Source of the DNA: Pseudomonas frederiksbergensis
GTDB lineage: Bacteria; Pseudomonadota; Gammaproteobacteria; Pseudomonadales; Pseudomonadaceae
NCBI RefSeq assembly: GCF_001874645.1
Contig: NZ_CP017887.1
Location: 186,001 to 250,000, forward strand
Direction: 5' to 3'
DNA length: 64,000 nt
Below are positions 55,215 through 64,000 of the stretch, in pieces. The translations under genes were made by a program, and so were the position numbers. The notes below the pieces were generated by a model, which had not been told where the DNA came from, did no database searches, and saw nothing but the letters and a program-made list of their open reading frames with translations. Each line of letters begins with the position of its first letter. The stretch's first letter is position 1.

Positions 55215-55355
55215 TCACTTGCCGCGATTGACCGCCTGCGGATCACCCAATGGGCGATAGGTGTTGTCGTTGAATTTGTAATTGCCGCTGCAGCCGCCGA
55301 GGCCGCATAGAACGGCGAGGGTCAGCAGGACGGCTTGCCAGTGACGAACAGACAT
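55215..55355 (-). CDS. 46-aa T6SS-linked lipoprotein
   Basis: Short gene with its own GGAG box. A signal peptide (MSVRHWQAVLLTLAVLCGLG) ends in the lipobox GLGGC, and the mature peptide is only about 23 aa (SGNYKFNDNTYRPLGDPQAV). Position between sfa and fha. Its small size would make gene finders miss it. Role unknown; the lipobox makes a membrane-anchored accessory peptide likely. Confidence 0.7.
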   Translation of the reverse strand: MSVRHWQAVLLTLAVLCGLGGCSGNYKFNDNTYRPLGDPQAVNRGK

Positions 55356-55387
55356 CAGAGGGTCTCCAGGGGTGGACAAAGCACACA

Positions 55388-55410
55388 GCGCCAGCCCGTT
55401 CGGGCGGCGC
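55388..55410 (-). terminator. GC-rich hairpin after the sfa gene
   Basis: GCGCC-A-GCCCG and CGGGC-GGCGC form an almost perfect stem with one bulged base and a minimal loop. No T-run. It may uncouple expression of the upstream half of the core operon from fha-tssJKLM. Confidence 0.4.
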
Positions 55411-55448
55411 TATCAGAAGCGAATGAGGTGAAATCGACGGTCTGTTGC

Positions 55449-57065
55449 CTAGCCATCGAAGTCACCCAGATTGATGTTCAGGCGCCCGAGGCGGTACAGC
55501 AGCGTGCGGCGCGGCAGGCCGAGTTCGCGGGCGGCGAGGGTCTGGTTGCCGTCGTTTTTGCGCAGGCAATCGAGCAGCAGACTGCGTTCGACCTGCTCCA
55601 GGCACTCGCGCAGGTCCAAGCTGCTGTCTTCCAGCATGGCTTCCAGGCGCTCGCGCAAGTTTGGGCGATTGTCTGGCGGCAAGACCGCTTTGTGTTCGCA
55701 CAGGTTCAAGCTGCTGTCGGCCGGCATCGCAGCCAAGCGCAGGGAGAAATGCTCGGCCAGCAACTCGCCGCCCTCGCACAGCAACACCGCGCGTTCGACC
55801 AGACCTTTGAGTTCGCGTACGTTGCCGGGGAAGGCGTAACCGGACAGGTGATTCAGCGCCGCATCGGACCAACGCACCGCATCACGCTGTAAAAACGAGC
55901 AAGCCTTTTCGGCGAAGTGCCGCGCCAGGTCGAGGATGTCGCCTTCGCGCTGACGCAGGGCCGGCAACTCAATCGGGAACTGCGCGAGGCGGTAGTACAA
56001 GTCCTCACGGAACTTGCCTTCGCCGACGAGCATCGATAAATCACAGTGGGTCGCTGCGATGATGCGCACGTCAATTTTGTAGGTGTCATTGGAACCCAGC
56101 GGGCGGATCTCGCCTTCCTGCAACACGCGCAGCAACTTGGCTTGCAGCGACAACGGCATGTCGCCGATTTCATCGAGCAACAAGGTGCCGCCATTGGCCG
56201 CATCGAACAGCCCGGCGCGGTCGCGATCAGCGCCGGTGAAGGCGCCTTTGCGGTAGCCGAACAGCTCGCTTTCCAGCAGGTTCTCGGGGAACGCCGCGCA
56301 GTTCTGCACGATGAACGCCTGGGAACGGCGCGGCCCGCAATCGTGAATCGCTCGGGCGACCACTTCCTTGCCGGTGCCGGTCTCACCGCGCAACAGCACG
56401 GTGTAGGGGCTGTGCAGGACTTTGCTGATCAGCGAATAGGTCTGGCGCATGGCCGAGCTTTTACCGATCAAACCGTAACCGCTGGCACTCGGCACACTGA
56501 CCGGTGCGGGCCGTGTTACGCCGCTCGGCTGACGCAACCGTTGCAGCAAGTGCAGTTGGCCGAGCACGAACGAACCCAGCTGACCGAGGGAATCGGCAAA
56601 GCCTTGCAGGTCGATATGCCGACGACTCGCACACAGCAGCAAGCCTTCAACCGACTTCTGCTGATTGACCAACGGCACGCACAGCAGCGACTGCCAAGGC
56701 GTGGCCTGCGGTGGGAGGAAACTGGTTTCGTGCAGGCTGCCGCTCAGTTCGCTGAGGCTGACCACGCGGTTCTGGCACAGGGCGAATTGCAGCAGTTGTT
56801 CACCGTTGTAATCCGCCGGCAAGCTCGCCGCCTCCCGGGGTTGCAGGATGCCATTCAGGCACTCGGCGTTCATGCCCAGGCAGATGTGGGTCGCGTCCAG
56901 CAAGTACAACTGCGTCAACTCACAACCGCTGAGCTCGGCCAGACCGCGCACGAAGTCACCCAGCAGCGCAGCCCCGTCCGCCGCGCGCGACAGGCTGGCG
57001 AACTGCGCCAGCAAGGCTTCGGCATAGACCAGCGGTTGCGGCACTTGAGTGAACATCACACCCAC
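55449..57065 (-). CDS. sfa2: Sigma-54-dependent activator of T6SS (Sfa2-like)
   Basis: Up to 538 aa. A GAF-like N-terminal domain (to about 180) probably senses a signal. The AAA+ domain has Walker A GETGTGKE (227-234), the sigma-54-contact loop GAFTGA (274-279) and Walker B GGTLLLDEIGDMP. The C-terminal Fis-type HTH is seen in NQTLAARELGLPRRTLLYRLGRL. It starts by GTG (57065) or, more likely, at the ATG three codons on (57056) preceded by AGGTG. It follows tssH within a few bases. It is the obvious candidate to act at the sigma-54-like promoter before hcp. Confidence 0.93.
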   Translation of the reverse strand: MGVMFTQVPQPLVYAEALLAQFASLSRAADGAALLGDFVRGLAELSGCELTQLYLLDATHICLGMNAECLNGILQPREAASLPADYNGEQLLQFALCQNRVVSLSELSGSLHETSFLPPQATPWQSLLCVPLVNQQKSVEGLLLCASRRHIDLQGFADSLGQLGSFVLGQLHLLQRLRQPSGVTRPAPVSVPSASGYGLIGKSSAMRQTYSLISKVLHSPYTVLLRGETGTGKEVVARAIHDCGPRRSQAFIVQNCAAFPENLLESELFGYRKGAFTGADRDRAGLFDAANGGTLLLDEIGDMPLSLQAKLLRVLQEGEIRPLGSNDTYKIDVRIIAATHCDLSMLVGEGKFREDLYYRLAQFPIELPALRQREGDILDLARHFAEKACSFLQRDAVRWSDAALNHLSGYAFPGNVRELKGLVERAVLLCEGGELLAEHFSLRLAAMPADSSLNLCEHKAVLPPDNRPNLRERLEAMLEDSSLDLRECLEQVERSLLLDCLRKNDGNQTLAARELGLPRRTLLYRLGRLNINLGDFDG

Positions 57066-57066
57066 C

Positions 57067-59715
57067 TCAGGCGAACTCGCAGATCACGCTGGCGTCACCG
57101 TCGAGCGTGGCATGCACACGCTTGAGGCTTTCACCGGTGGCCATTGCGTCGAGCAAGCGGTCCGCCACCAGCGGCAGTACGTGCAGATCGAGCAAATGGT
57201 CAATCAGGCGCGCGCCGCTGTCGCTTTGGGTGCAGCGCTCGGCCAGGTGATCGACGAGGTTCTGGCAGTAAGTGAAATCCAGCTGACGACGGTTCAGGCG
57301 CTCGCCCAGACGGCCGAGTTTGATTTCGATCAACTCGCGCAGCACCGGGCCGCCGACCGGGTAGTAAGGCACCACACGCATGCGTGCCAGCAGCGCTGGT
57401 TTGAAGTGTTTGCTGAGGACCGGGCGAATGGTTTCTTCGAGCACTTCGGCGGTCGGCCGCGCGCCGTTTTCGCAAAGCGCGCTGATGCGGTCGCTGCCCA
57501 GGTTCGAGGTCATCAGGATCAGCGTATTGCGGAAATCGATCTCGCGTCCTTCGCCGTCGTTGACCACGCCTTTGTCGAAGATTTGGTAGAACAGGTTGAG
57601 CACGTCCGGATCAGCCTTTTCCACTTCATCAAGCAGCACGACGGAGTACGGCTTCTGACGCACGGCTTCGGTGAGCATGCCGCCTTCGCCGTAACCGACG
57701 TAGCCCGGCGGCGCACCGATCAGGCGCGAGACGGTGTGCTTCTCCTGGAACTCGGACATGTTGATGGTGGTGATGAAACGATCACCGCCATAGAGCAAAT
57801 CAGCCAGGGCCAGCGCGGTTTCGGTTTTGCCGACACCACTCGGGCCGACCAGCAGGAACACGCCCACGGGCGCATCCGGTTTGTTGAGGCCGGCAGCGGT
57901 TGCGCGCATCGAGCGGTCCAGTGCGTGAACGGCTTGCTCCTGACCACGGATGCGCGTGCGCAGGTCGGTGGCGAAGCTCGCGACTTTGGCGTTGTGTTCG
58001 CGGGCCAGTTGCGCCAAGGGCACGCCGGTCCAGGCGCTGATGACTTCGGCCACCAGACGCGGGCAGACTTCGAAGCTCACCAGACGTTCTTTGACTTGCA
58101 GTGCAGTCAGGGTTTTGTGCGTGTCGTTGAGCGCGGCTTCGAGGGCTGCGACGCTTTGTGCTTCGTCGACCGGCAGGGTTTCGATTACGGTGCCTTCTGC
58201 GTCTTCTTCAACCGTGACGGTCGGTTCGACAGCGGCAGCTTCGCGAGCCTTGGCCAGTTGCTGGCGCAGATCCAGCAGGCGCTCGGCCAGTTCCTTCTGT
58301 TCGGTCCACAGTGCTTCCAGTGCGGCCCTTTCGTCTTCAGCTTCGTCCAGTCGCGCTTCCAGTGCGTCCAGCGCTTCGTGATCAATCAGTAAACCGGCTT
58401 CGGCGTCGCGGCGCAGGGCCTGACGTTGACGACCGCCTTCAGCCAGTTCGCCACGCAGGCGCTCAAGGCTTTCCGGGGCGGCAGCGAGGCTGATGCGAAC
58501 GCGGGCGCAGGCGGTGTCGAGGACGTCGACGGCTTTGTCCGGCAGTTGGCGACCGGCGAGGTAACGGGCGGACAGTTCGGCAGCAGAGACCACGGCGTCA
58601 TCGCGCAGGTAGATGCCGTGGCTCTTCTCGTAGACCTGAGCCAGACCACGGAGGATGGTCACCGCTTCGCTGACGGTCGATTCATGCAGTTGCACCGGTT
58701 GGAAGCGACGGGCCAGTGCCGGGTCTTTCTCGAAGTATTTTTTATACTCGGCCCAAGTGGTGGCAGCGATGGTGCGCAGTTCGCCACGGGCCAGCGCCGG
58801 TTTCAGCAGGTTGGCCGCGTCGGAACCACCGGCATTGCCGCCCGCGCCTATCAGAGTGTGGGCTTCATCGATGAACAGGATGATCGGTTTCGGCGAGGCT
58901 TTGACTTCGTCGATCACGCCTTTGAGGCGCCGTTCGAATTCACCTTTGACACTGGCGCCGGCCTGCAACAGGCCCATGTCCAGCGACAGCAACTCGACGC
59001 CTTTGAGCACCTGCGGCACTTCACCGGCGGCGATGCGCGAGGCCAGGCCTTCGACGATGGCGGTTTTACCCACGCCGGCTTCGCCGACCACAATCGGGTT
59101 GTTCTTGCGGCGCCGGGCGAGGATGTCGACCATCTGCCGGATCGCGCCGTCGCGGCACAGTACCGGGTCGAGTTTGCCGTCGCGGGCCTGTTGGGTCAGG
59201 TTGTGGGTGAAGCGCTGCAGCAGCGATTCGCCCTGCACGGCGGGCTTGCCAGTAGCCGGTTGTTCTTTCTGCGACAGGGCAAATTCTTTCAGGCGCTCGA
59301 TGTTCAGCTTGGCCAGCAACGACTGGTAGCGGCTGCCGGCGTAGCGCATCGGGTTACGCAGCAGCGCGAGGATCAACGCGGCTTGCTCGACCTGGCTCTG
59401 GCCCAGTTCAAGGTTGGCCACCAGCAACGCGTCTTGCAGCCACTGCACCAGTTCCGGGGCGAACACCGGATTGCGCGAGGCGCTGTGCTCGACCCGTGAT
59501 TGCAGCGCGGCGCTCAGCTCGCCGGCATCCACTTCGGCGTCTTGCAGCGCGCGTGCGAGCAGGCCTTGCGGGCGCTCCAGCAGGCCCAGCAGCAAGTCTT
59601 CGACGAGGATCTTGCTGCCGCCACGGGCGACGCAGCGCTCGGCAGAACTTTCCAGATCACGACGGGTTTCGGCGTCCAGCGCCTGGATAAGTTGTTGCAG
59701 GTCTACGTTGATCAT
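57067..59715 (-). CDS. clpV: T6SS sheath-recycling ATPase ClpV (TssH)
   Basis: 882-aa double AAA+ unfoldase which disassembles the contracted TssBC sheath. N-domain (INVDLQQLIQALDAETRRDLE), Walker A1 GEAGVGKT (211-218), LFIDEAHTLIGAG, a coiled middle domain (EALEARLDEAEDERAALEALW), Walker A2 GPSGVGKTET (about 620) and LLDEVEKADPDVLNLFYQ. Both ATPase sites look intact. Downstream of tssG and upstream of sfa as in HSI-II. Confidence 0.96.
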   Translation of the reverse strand: MINVDLQQLIQALDAETRRDLESSAERCVARGGSKILVEDLLLGLLERPQGLLARALQDAEVDAGELSAALQSRVEHSASRNPVFAPELVQWLQDALLVANLELGQSQVEQAALILALLRNPMRYAGSRYQSLLAKLNIERLKEFALSQKEQPATGKPAVQGESLLQRFTHNLTQQARDGKLDPVLCRDGAIRQMVDILARRRKNNPIVVGEAGVGKTAIVEGLASRIAAGEVPQVLKGVELLSLDMGLLQAGASVKGEFERRLKGVIDEVKASPKPIILFIDEAHTLIGAGGNAGGSDAANLLKPALARGELRTIAATTWAEYKKYFEKDPALARRFQPVQLHESTVSEAVTILRGLAQVYEKSHGIYLRDDAVVSAAELSARYLAGRQLPDKAVDVLDTACARVRISLAAAPESLERLRGELAEGGRQRQALRRDAEAGLLIDHEALDALEARLDEAEDERAALEALWTEQKELAERLLDLRQQLAKAREAAAVEPTVTVEEDAEGTVIETLPVDEAQSVAALEAALNDTHKTLTALQVKERLVSFEVCPRLVAEVISAWTGVPLAQLAREHNAKVASFATDLRTRIRGQEQAVHALDRSMRATAAGLNKPDAPVGVFLLVGPSGVGKTETALALADLLYGGDRFITTINMSEFQEKHTVSRLIGAPPGYVGYGEGGMLTEAVRQKPYSVVLLDEVEKADPDVLNLFYQIFDKGVVNDGEGREIDFRNTLILMTSNLGSDRISALCENGARPTAEVLEETIRPVLSKHFKPALLARMRVVPYYPVGGPVLRELIEIKLGRLGERLNRRQLDFTYCQNLVDHLAERCTQSDSGARLIDHLLDLHVLPLVADRLLDAMATGESLKRVHATLDGDASVICEFA

Positions 59716-59728
59716 TGGTCATCTGTCC

Positions 59729-60736
59729 TTAATGAATTTTGCTGCCCAGGGTCACCACGCCGTCCGCTTTTTCGCGGCCCAGCCAACTGGTCCATCCGAG
59801 GCGACAGGCGTTCTGCTCACCGATGCGCAGTTCGCGGATTTCTTCCTGGCGCAACACCAGGCGAATGTCGTAGTCGAGCGGGTCACGCAGGGTGAAGCGC
59901 ACCAGCGCGCACAACGGCTGGTAGCCGAAACCGATCGGCAGGAATTCGTGAAAGCGTTGCCAGTCGAGCTCGCGGATGTGAATGCGGAATTTGCCGCTGC
60001 GGTCGCGCACGTGTTCGCCCAGCACCAGGTCTTCGCCGAGCAGGCTGTTGGCGCGGCCCAGACGATTGCGCTGCTCGTCGAGAATCTCCACGCGGCGCTC
60101 GATGCACTGCTCGATGGTCAGTTCGGCGTGCTTGAAGTAGTAACGCAACACCGCTTCGATCAGCGCCGCCGAGTGCGCCCGCAAGCTGAGCAAACCGAGG
60201 TACGGCAGCAGGCGTTTCCAGTTCAGTTCCTGGGCCCGGCGGATCTCCTCGCCACCGAGGCCGATCAGGGCAAACAGCTGCGCCGAGAACGGGTCGAGCG
60301 CACCACTCTGAAAGCTTGCGCGGTAGCGGTATTTGCGCCAGATCGGCAGCATCAGCCGTTGCAGGCGATGGTGAAACAGATCGAGGAAGTTGCGGGTCGG
60401 GTTGCCGTCCTCGCTGTCGCCCAACGCCTGTTCGCCGTAGAACGCCGGCAGCGGCGAACCGGAACCGACCAGGCCGATCAGGTTGAAACGCATGCGCGCG
60501 CGCATCTGCCCGTGCTCTTCGAAAAACTCCACACGATCGACGTCGCTGCGCGGAAAGCCCAGGCTCGGGTTGGCCTGGAACTCCACGTGGTCGTACAGAT
60601 CGTCTTCGCTCAGGTGCGGGTGTGCCTCGCGCAGCCGGTCAACCACCAGCAGCACGGCCTGAAACAGCGAGTACTCGCGTATTCCTCGGGTCAGTCCGCT
60701 TAAAGAAGCGGCTGAAGGCCCATACGTGGTGTCCAT
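59729..60736 (-). CDS. tssG: T6SS baseplate protein TssG
   Basis: 335-aa TssG (VasB/ImpH). Typical blocks: FQAVLLVVDRLREAHP, EFQANPSLGFPRSDVDRVEF, RMRFNLIGLVGSGSPLPAFY, and RNFLDLFHHRLQRLMLPIWRKYRYR. Its start lies 37 nt inside the tssF gene, so the two subunits of the wedge are translationally linked. Complete. Confidence 0.95.
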   Translation of the reverse strand: MDTTYGPSAASLSGLTRGIREYSLFQAVLLVVDRLREAHPHLSEDDLYDHVEFQANPSLGFPRSDVDRVEFFEEHGQMRARMRFNLIGLVGSGSPLPAFYGEQALGDSEDGNPTRNFLDLFHHRLQRLMLPIWRKYRYRASFQSGALDPFSAQLFALIGLGGEEIRRAQELNWKRLLPYLGLLSLRAHSAALIEAVLRYYFKHAELTIEQCIERRVEILDEQRNRLGRANSLLGEDLVLGEHVRDRSGKFRIHIRELDWQRFHEFLPIGFGYQPLCALVRFTLRDPLDYDIRLVLRQEEIRELRIGEQNACRLGWTSWLGREKADGVVTLGSKIH

Positions 60737-62493
60737 TGGTACACCTCTCCCTGTGTGCTTTTTACCCGCAGTTCGTGGTACGAATTGAGACTGGCGTAAA
60801 GCGCGAAAAACTCGTTAAGAACCGAGGCGAAAACGAACAGGTCGCCCTCGCCGATATACCCTTCCGGGTCAATGGTCAGCTCGGTGCGCAACCCGCGAAC
60901 CGGCAACCCTCGGTGCAGTCGGTCGACGTGTTGGTGCTTGATCGACTTGAGCCCACCAAGCAGACGCTTGCTGACTTTTTCAGCGTGTTGGTCGTAGTAG
61001 CGCGGCAGGTCGTAGGTTTCCAGAATCACCTTCAACGCATTGACGTCGGCCAGTGACAGATAGTTAAGCGACATGTTGCTGATCAGCTTCCACAGGAAGT
61101 CACGGTTCAGCGGCGGTGCAAAACTCGAAGTGGCCGGGGTGATGTTGCGAAAACTCAAGAACTCCGGCGTCTCTTCGCAGGCCATGCAGATGTCACCGAG
61201 CTTGAGCTTGCGCGGCAGGTTCTGGTTGGTGCACATCAGCTCGATCGATAGGGTTTCGTGGGCTTCGGTGTGGCGGATGCCGAAACTCAGGTAGGTGTCG
61301 AGACCGTCGTGCAACAGCGAAGAACGCTGGCGAATGCTGTAGTGCGGACGGCTATTGGGCACGTCGAAACTCGGGTCGTGCTCGAAGGACTCGAATGGCA
61401 CGTACTCTTGGTAACCGAGGCCGCCGGGCTTCCAGCCAGTGACGGTTTCCACCGAGAACACACCGCAGTTTTCCAGATCATATTCCGCCGGCAGCAGCAG
61501 GTATTCGTCCTGCTTGCCGTCGAGGCGGATCGGCAAGGCGTCGTGCTTGAACAGGTTGACGATAGGCGTGCAGTAGAGCTTCACGTTATCCAGGGTCGGA
61601 CGCATCCGCATGATGCCGCTCTTGCGAATGTCGAAGCGCAATTCGAGGCCGCGCATTTGCTTGAGCGTGTCTTCCGGCAGGGCTTTGAGCAGGTCCAGAC
61701 CGTTGATATCAACGAAGAGGAATTTGTCCTGGAAGGCGAAGTATTCCTGCAAGTATCGATAGCCACGGAAGGTGTTCAGCGGATACGGGATCAACGCTTC
61801 TTCTTCAGCAAAACCCACCGGCCGCACGCGGTCGCCGGGCATCTTGAACGCCATCGGCGTGCCGTTCGCGCCGGGGATTGGTTTGCCGGCGCCGTCCAGC
61901 GGGATCAGCTCGATGCCTTCCAGATTGCGCAGCAGGCTCAGGTACAGCATCTGGCTGATGTAACGCTCGCCGGCGAAGTGCAGGCGCAAGCGGCTCAATT
62001 CCAGCTCACCGAGGTGGCCGTCGGCACTCATCTCCAGTCGCAGGCTCAGCAGCGAGCCGTCCCCTTTCACCGAGTAGGTCAGCGCGGCCAGATCCAGCGC
62101 CTGGACTTCGGTCGGGTAGCACGTGCGGAAACGGCAACGCACGTCTTCAATCGGCACGCTTTCAATCGGTGTATCACGATCGACCTTCAGCGCCGGGCCG
62201 GAACGCTTGAGCGGATCGAACTGCAAAATGCTGAACGCCGGCAATGGCCGCATGTAGTTGGGCCACAGCAGGTGCATCAGGGAATGGCTGAGCTCCGGCA
62301 GTTCGTCGTCGAGCTTTTGGCGCAGCCGACCGGTCAGGAACGCAAACCCCTCCAGCAACCGCTCCACGTCCGGATCCCGGCCGGCCTGGCCGAGGAAAGG
62401 CGCCAATGCCGGGCTACGCTCGGCGAATCGACGACCTAACTGGCGAAGTGCGGTGAGTTCGCTTTGGTAGTAGTGGTTAAAGGACACGCGCAA
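60700..62493 (-). CDS. tssF: T6SS baseplate protein TssF
   Basis: 597-aa TssF (VasA/ImpG). FNHYYQSELTALRQLGRRFAERSPALAPFLG is the typical start; FLTGRLRQKLDDELPELSHSLMHLLWPNYMRPLP and RGLPVRGLRTELTIDPEGYIGEGDLFVFASVLNEFFALYAS follow. Forms the baseplate wedge with TssG and TssE. Complete. Confidence 0.96.
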   Translation of the reverse strand: MRVSFNHYYQSELTALRQLGRRFAERSPALAPFLGQAGRDPDVERLLEGFAFLTGRLRQKLDDELPELSHSLMHLLWPNYMRPLPAFSILQFDPLKRSGPALKVDRDTPIESVPIEDVRCRFRTCYPTEVQALDLAALTYSVKGDGSLLSLRLEMSADGHLGELELSRLRLHFAGERYISQMLYLSLLRNLEGIELIPLDGAGKPIPGANGTPMAFKMPGDRVRPVGFAEEEALIPYPLNTFRGYRYLQEYFAFQDKFLFVDINGLDLLKALPEDTLKQMRGLELRFDIRKSGIMRMRPTLDNVKLYCTPIVNLFKHDALPIRLDGKQDEYLLLPAEYDLENCGVFSVETVTGWKPGGLGYQEYVPFESFEHDPSFDVPNSRPHYSIRQRSSLLHDGLDTYLSFGIRHTEAHETLSIELMCTNQNLPRKLKLGDICMACEETPEFLSFRNITPATSSFAPPLNRDFLWKLISNMSLNYLSLADVNALKVILETYDLPRYYDQHAEKVSKRLLGGLKSIKHQHVDRLHRGLPVRGLRTELTIDPEGYIGEGDLFVFASVLNEFFALYASLNSYHELRVKSTQGEVYQWTPRMGLQPLL

Positions 62494-62500
62494 TACCTGT

Positions 62501-62914
62501 TTATCGTTGGCTGACGTTGACTTGACCGCTGCCGTCTAGGCACGCGGCGAAACTGACCTGGCGCTTGAAACCCTCAACTTCCAGCAGGCCTTCGATACTG
62601 AAGGACAGGCGAAGCTGATCGTGATCACGCGGCAGGGAAATGACACGCACAGCGCTCAGGCGTGGCTCGTAGGCTTCGATGAACTTTTCGATGGCCAGAC
62701 GGGCCTGACTCAGGGAGTCGTGCAGGCTCATACGCATGTCATTGAGATCGGGTAGCCCGTAGTCGGACAGCGTTTGCACGCTGCCCGCACGGGTGCTGAG
62801 CATCTTGGCCAGATGGGCAGCCACGGACGCCATGGCGGAGACCTCACGGCTCCAGCCGACGCGTTTGTCCGCGTCGCCACCCAGGCGTTCGAAAAGGCTG
62901 CCGTATGCAGTCAT
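62501..62914 (-). CDS. tssE: T6SS baseplate protein TssE
   Basis: 137-aa gp25-like protein. YGSLFERLGGD opens it, then HLAKMLSTRAGSVQTLSDYGLPDLNDM, the lysozyme-like (gp25) core. Initiates sheath assembly on the baseplate. Sits 13 nt after tssC and 7 nt before tssF. Confidence 0.95.
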   Translation of the reverse strand: MTAYGSLFERLGGDADKRVGWSREVSAMASVAAHLAKMLSTRAGSVQTLSDYGLPDLNDMRMSLHDSLSQARLAIEKFIEAYEPRLSAVRVISLPRDHDQLRLSFSIEGLLEVEGFKRQVSFAACLDGSGQVNVSQR

Positions 62915-62927
62915 GAGTTAGCTCCGC

Positions 62928-64000
62928 TTACTCTTTGTCCAGCTTGCCAACCAGCGACAGGGTGAAATCGGCACCCATGTACTTGAAGTGCGGGCGCACG
63001 TTCAGGCTCACGCGGTACCAGCCCGGCTCGCCTTCAACGTCGCTGACGGTCACTTGCGCAGCGCGCAGTGGACGACGGCCACGGACTTCTGCGCTCGGGT
63101 TTTCCTGGTCGGCCACGTACTGGCGGATCCACTTGTTGAGTTCCAGTTCGAGGTCGGTACGTTCTTTCCACGAACCGAGTTGCTCGCGCTGCAGCACTTT
63201 CAAGTAGTGAGCCAGGCGGTTGACGATCATCATGTACGGCAGTTGGGTGCCGAGCTTGTAGTTCAGCTCTGCCGCCTTGCCTTCTGCGCTGATGCCGAAG
63301 AACTTTGGCTTCTGCACTGAGCTTGCGGAGAAGAACGCCGCGTTGTCGGAGCCTTTACGCATGGTCAGGGAGATGAAGCCTTCCTCGGCCAGTTCGTATT
63401 CACGACGGTCGCTAACCAGAACCTCGGTAGGGATCTTGGTTTCGATTTCGCCCATGCTTTCGAAGTGGTGCAACGGCAGGTCTTCCACTGCGCCACCGCT
63501 TTGCGGGCCGATGATGTTCGGGCACCAGCGGAATTTGGCGAAGCTGTCAGTCAGCTTGGTGCCGAACGCGTAGGCGGTGTTGCCCCACAGGTAGTGCTCG
63601 TGGCTGTTGGCGACGGTTTCTTTGTACACGAACGATTTAACCGGGTTTTCTTCCGGGTCGTACGGGTTACGCAGCAAGAAACGCGGTACGGTCAGGCCAA
63701 CGTAGCGGGAGTCTTCCGACTCGCGGAAGCTCTGCCATTTGGCGAATTGCGGGCCTTCAAAGTGATCTTTCAGATCCTTCAGGTCCGGCAGGCCGGTGAA
63801 GCTTTCTAAGCCGAAGAATTTCGGGCCGGCGGCGGCAATAAACGGCGCGTGGGACATGCACGCAACGCTGGCCACGTACTGCATCAGCTTTACGTCTGGC
63901 GAGTTTGGCGACATGAAGTAGTTGGCGATGATCGCGCCCACAGGCTGACCACCGAACTGGCCGTATTCAGCGGTGTAAATGTGCTTGTACAAACCCGACT
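62928..64000 (-). CDS. tssC: T6SS sheath protein TssC, C-terminal part (5' end outside window)
   Basis: Large subunit of the contractile sheath. The visible part covers about the last 355 residues: GPKFFGLESFTGLPDLKDLKDHF, RFLLRNPYDPEENPVKSF, FRWCPNIIGPQSGGAVEDLPLHHF, KIPTEVLVSDRREYELAEEGFISL, and the C-terminal handshake strand region VSLNVRPHFKYMGADFTLSLVGKLDKE. The frame is open to the window edge. tssB and probably tssA should lie just outside. Confidence 0.95.
   Translation of the reverse strand, partial: SGLYKHIYTAEYGQFGGQPVGAIIANYFMSPNSPDVKLMQYVASVACMSHAPFIAAAGPKFFGLESFTGLPDLKDLKDHFEGPQFAKWQSFRESEDSRYVGLTVPRFLLRNPYDPEENPVKSFVYKETVANSHEHYLWGNTAYAFGTKLTDSFAKFRWCPNIIGPQSGGAVEDLPLHHFESMGEIETKIPTEVLVSDRREYELAEEGFISLTMRKGSDNAAFFSASSVQKPKFFGISAEGKAAELNYKLGTQLPYMMIVNRLAHYLKVLQREQLGSWKERTDLELELNKWIRQYVADQENPSAEVRGRRPLRAAQVTVSDVEGEPGWYRVSLNVRPHFKYMGADFTLSLVGKLDKE

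Overview
The window is most consistent with a Pseudomonas chromosome, fluorescens-like rather than aeruginosa. The evidence is two OprD-family porins, a type VI secretion (T6SS) cluster in the gene order of P. aeruginosa HSI-II (H2-T6SS), a vgrG-tle3-tla3-type effector locus, Pseudomonas-type IS66/IS5/IS3 elements and a DUF932/YqaJ island module. No rRNA, tRNA or CRISPR array was seen.

Layout. (1) 1-7.75 kb: 3' part of katG, then a probable peptide or amino-acid uptake locus: OprD porin, divergent LysR regulator, YfcC-type permease interrupted by an in-frame TAG, and a CocE/NonD hydrolase frameshifted in a G7 tract. (2) 7.75-9.65 kb: decayed fragments (119-aa island family, inovirus Gp2-like protein, IS3 transposase C-terminus, frameshifted repeat protein). 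(3) 9.67-14.55 kb: an IS66-family element (2,428 bp) into which a second, almost identical copy has jumped in opposite orientation; both insertions keep exact 8-bp target duplications. A P2-portal-like remnant flanks it. (4) 14.8-26 kb: accessory island with a tightly overlapping three-gene cassette (HTH protein, Eco57I-like N6-adenine methylase, small PD-(D/E)XK-like nuclease), a recombination module (DUF932, YqaJ exonuclease with a C7 frameshift, Gp3-like protein), an XRE regulator, a histidine phosphatase and several unknown or secreted proteins. (5) 26-27.2 kb: internally deleted IS5-type element, then a repeat-rich hcp promoter region with a sigma-54-like site.

(6) 27.2-40.3 kb: T6SS delivery and effector locus: hcp, vgrG, a SleB-like putative wall hydrolase with a periplasmic partner, then two tandem tle3-tla3-PAAR units. 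The first PAAR gene survives only as its first ten codons, and a third, internally deleted tla3 follows the intact PAAR gene. (7) 40.3-45.2 kb: broken metabolic genes (glycosyltransferase, FAD oxidoreductase, carboxymuconolactone decarboxylase-like, LivM) around an intact short-chain fatty-acid transporter and a second OprD porin. (8) 46-64 kb: the T6SS core on the minus strand, transcribed tssC-tssE-tssF-tssG-tssH-sfa-(46-aa lipoprotein)-fha-tssJ-tssK-tssL-tssM-stp-stk; the fha gene has an in-frame TAG at codon 20.

How it fits together: the core cluster encodes sheath, baseplate, membrane complex and ClpV recycling ATPase. The Sfa-type sigma-54 activator in it probably drives the sigma-54-like promoter of the distant hcp-vgrG-effector operon. 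Effector units have been amplified and partly degraded next to vgrG. The fha amber, the yfcC amber and three frameshifts in 7-nt homopolymers raise the question of real inactivation versus sequence error. The most novel-looking candidates are the HTH-methylase-nuclease cassette and the tandem lipase-adaptor-PAAR array.
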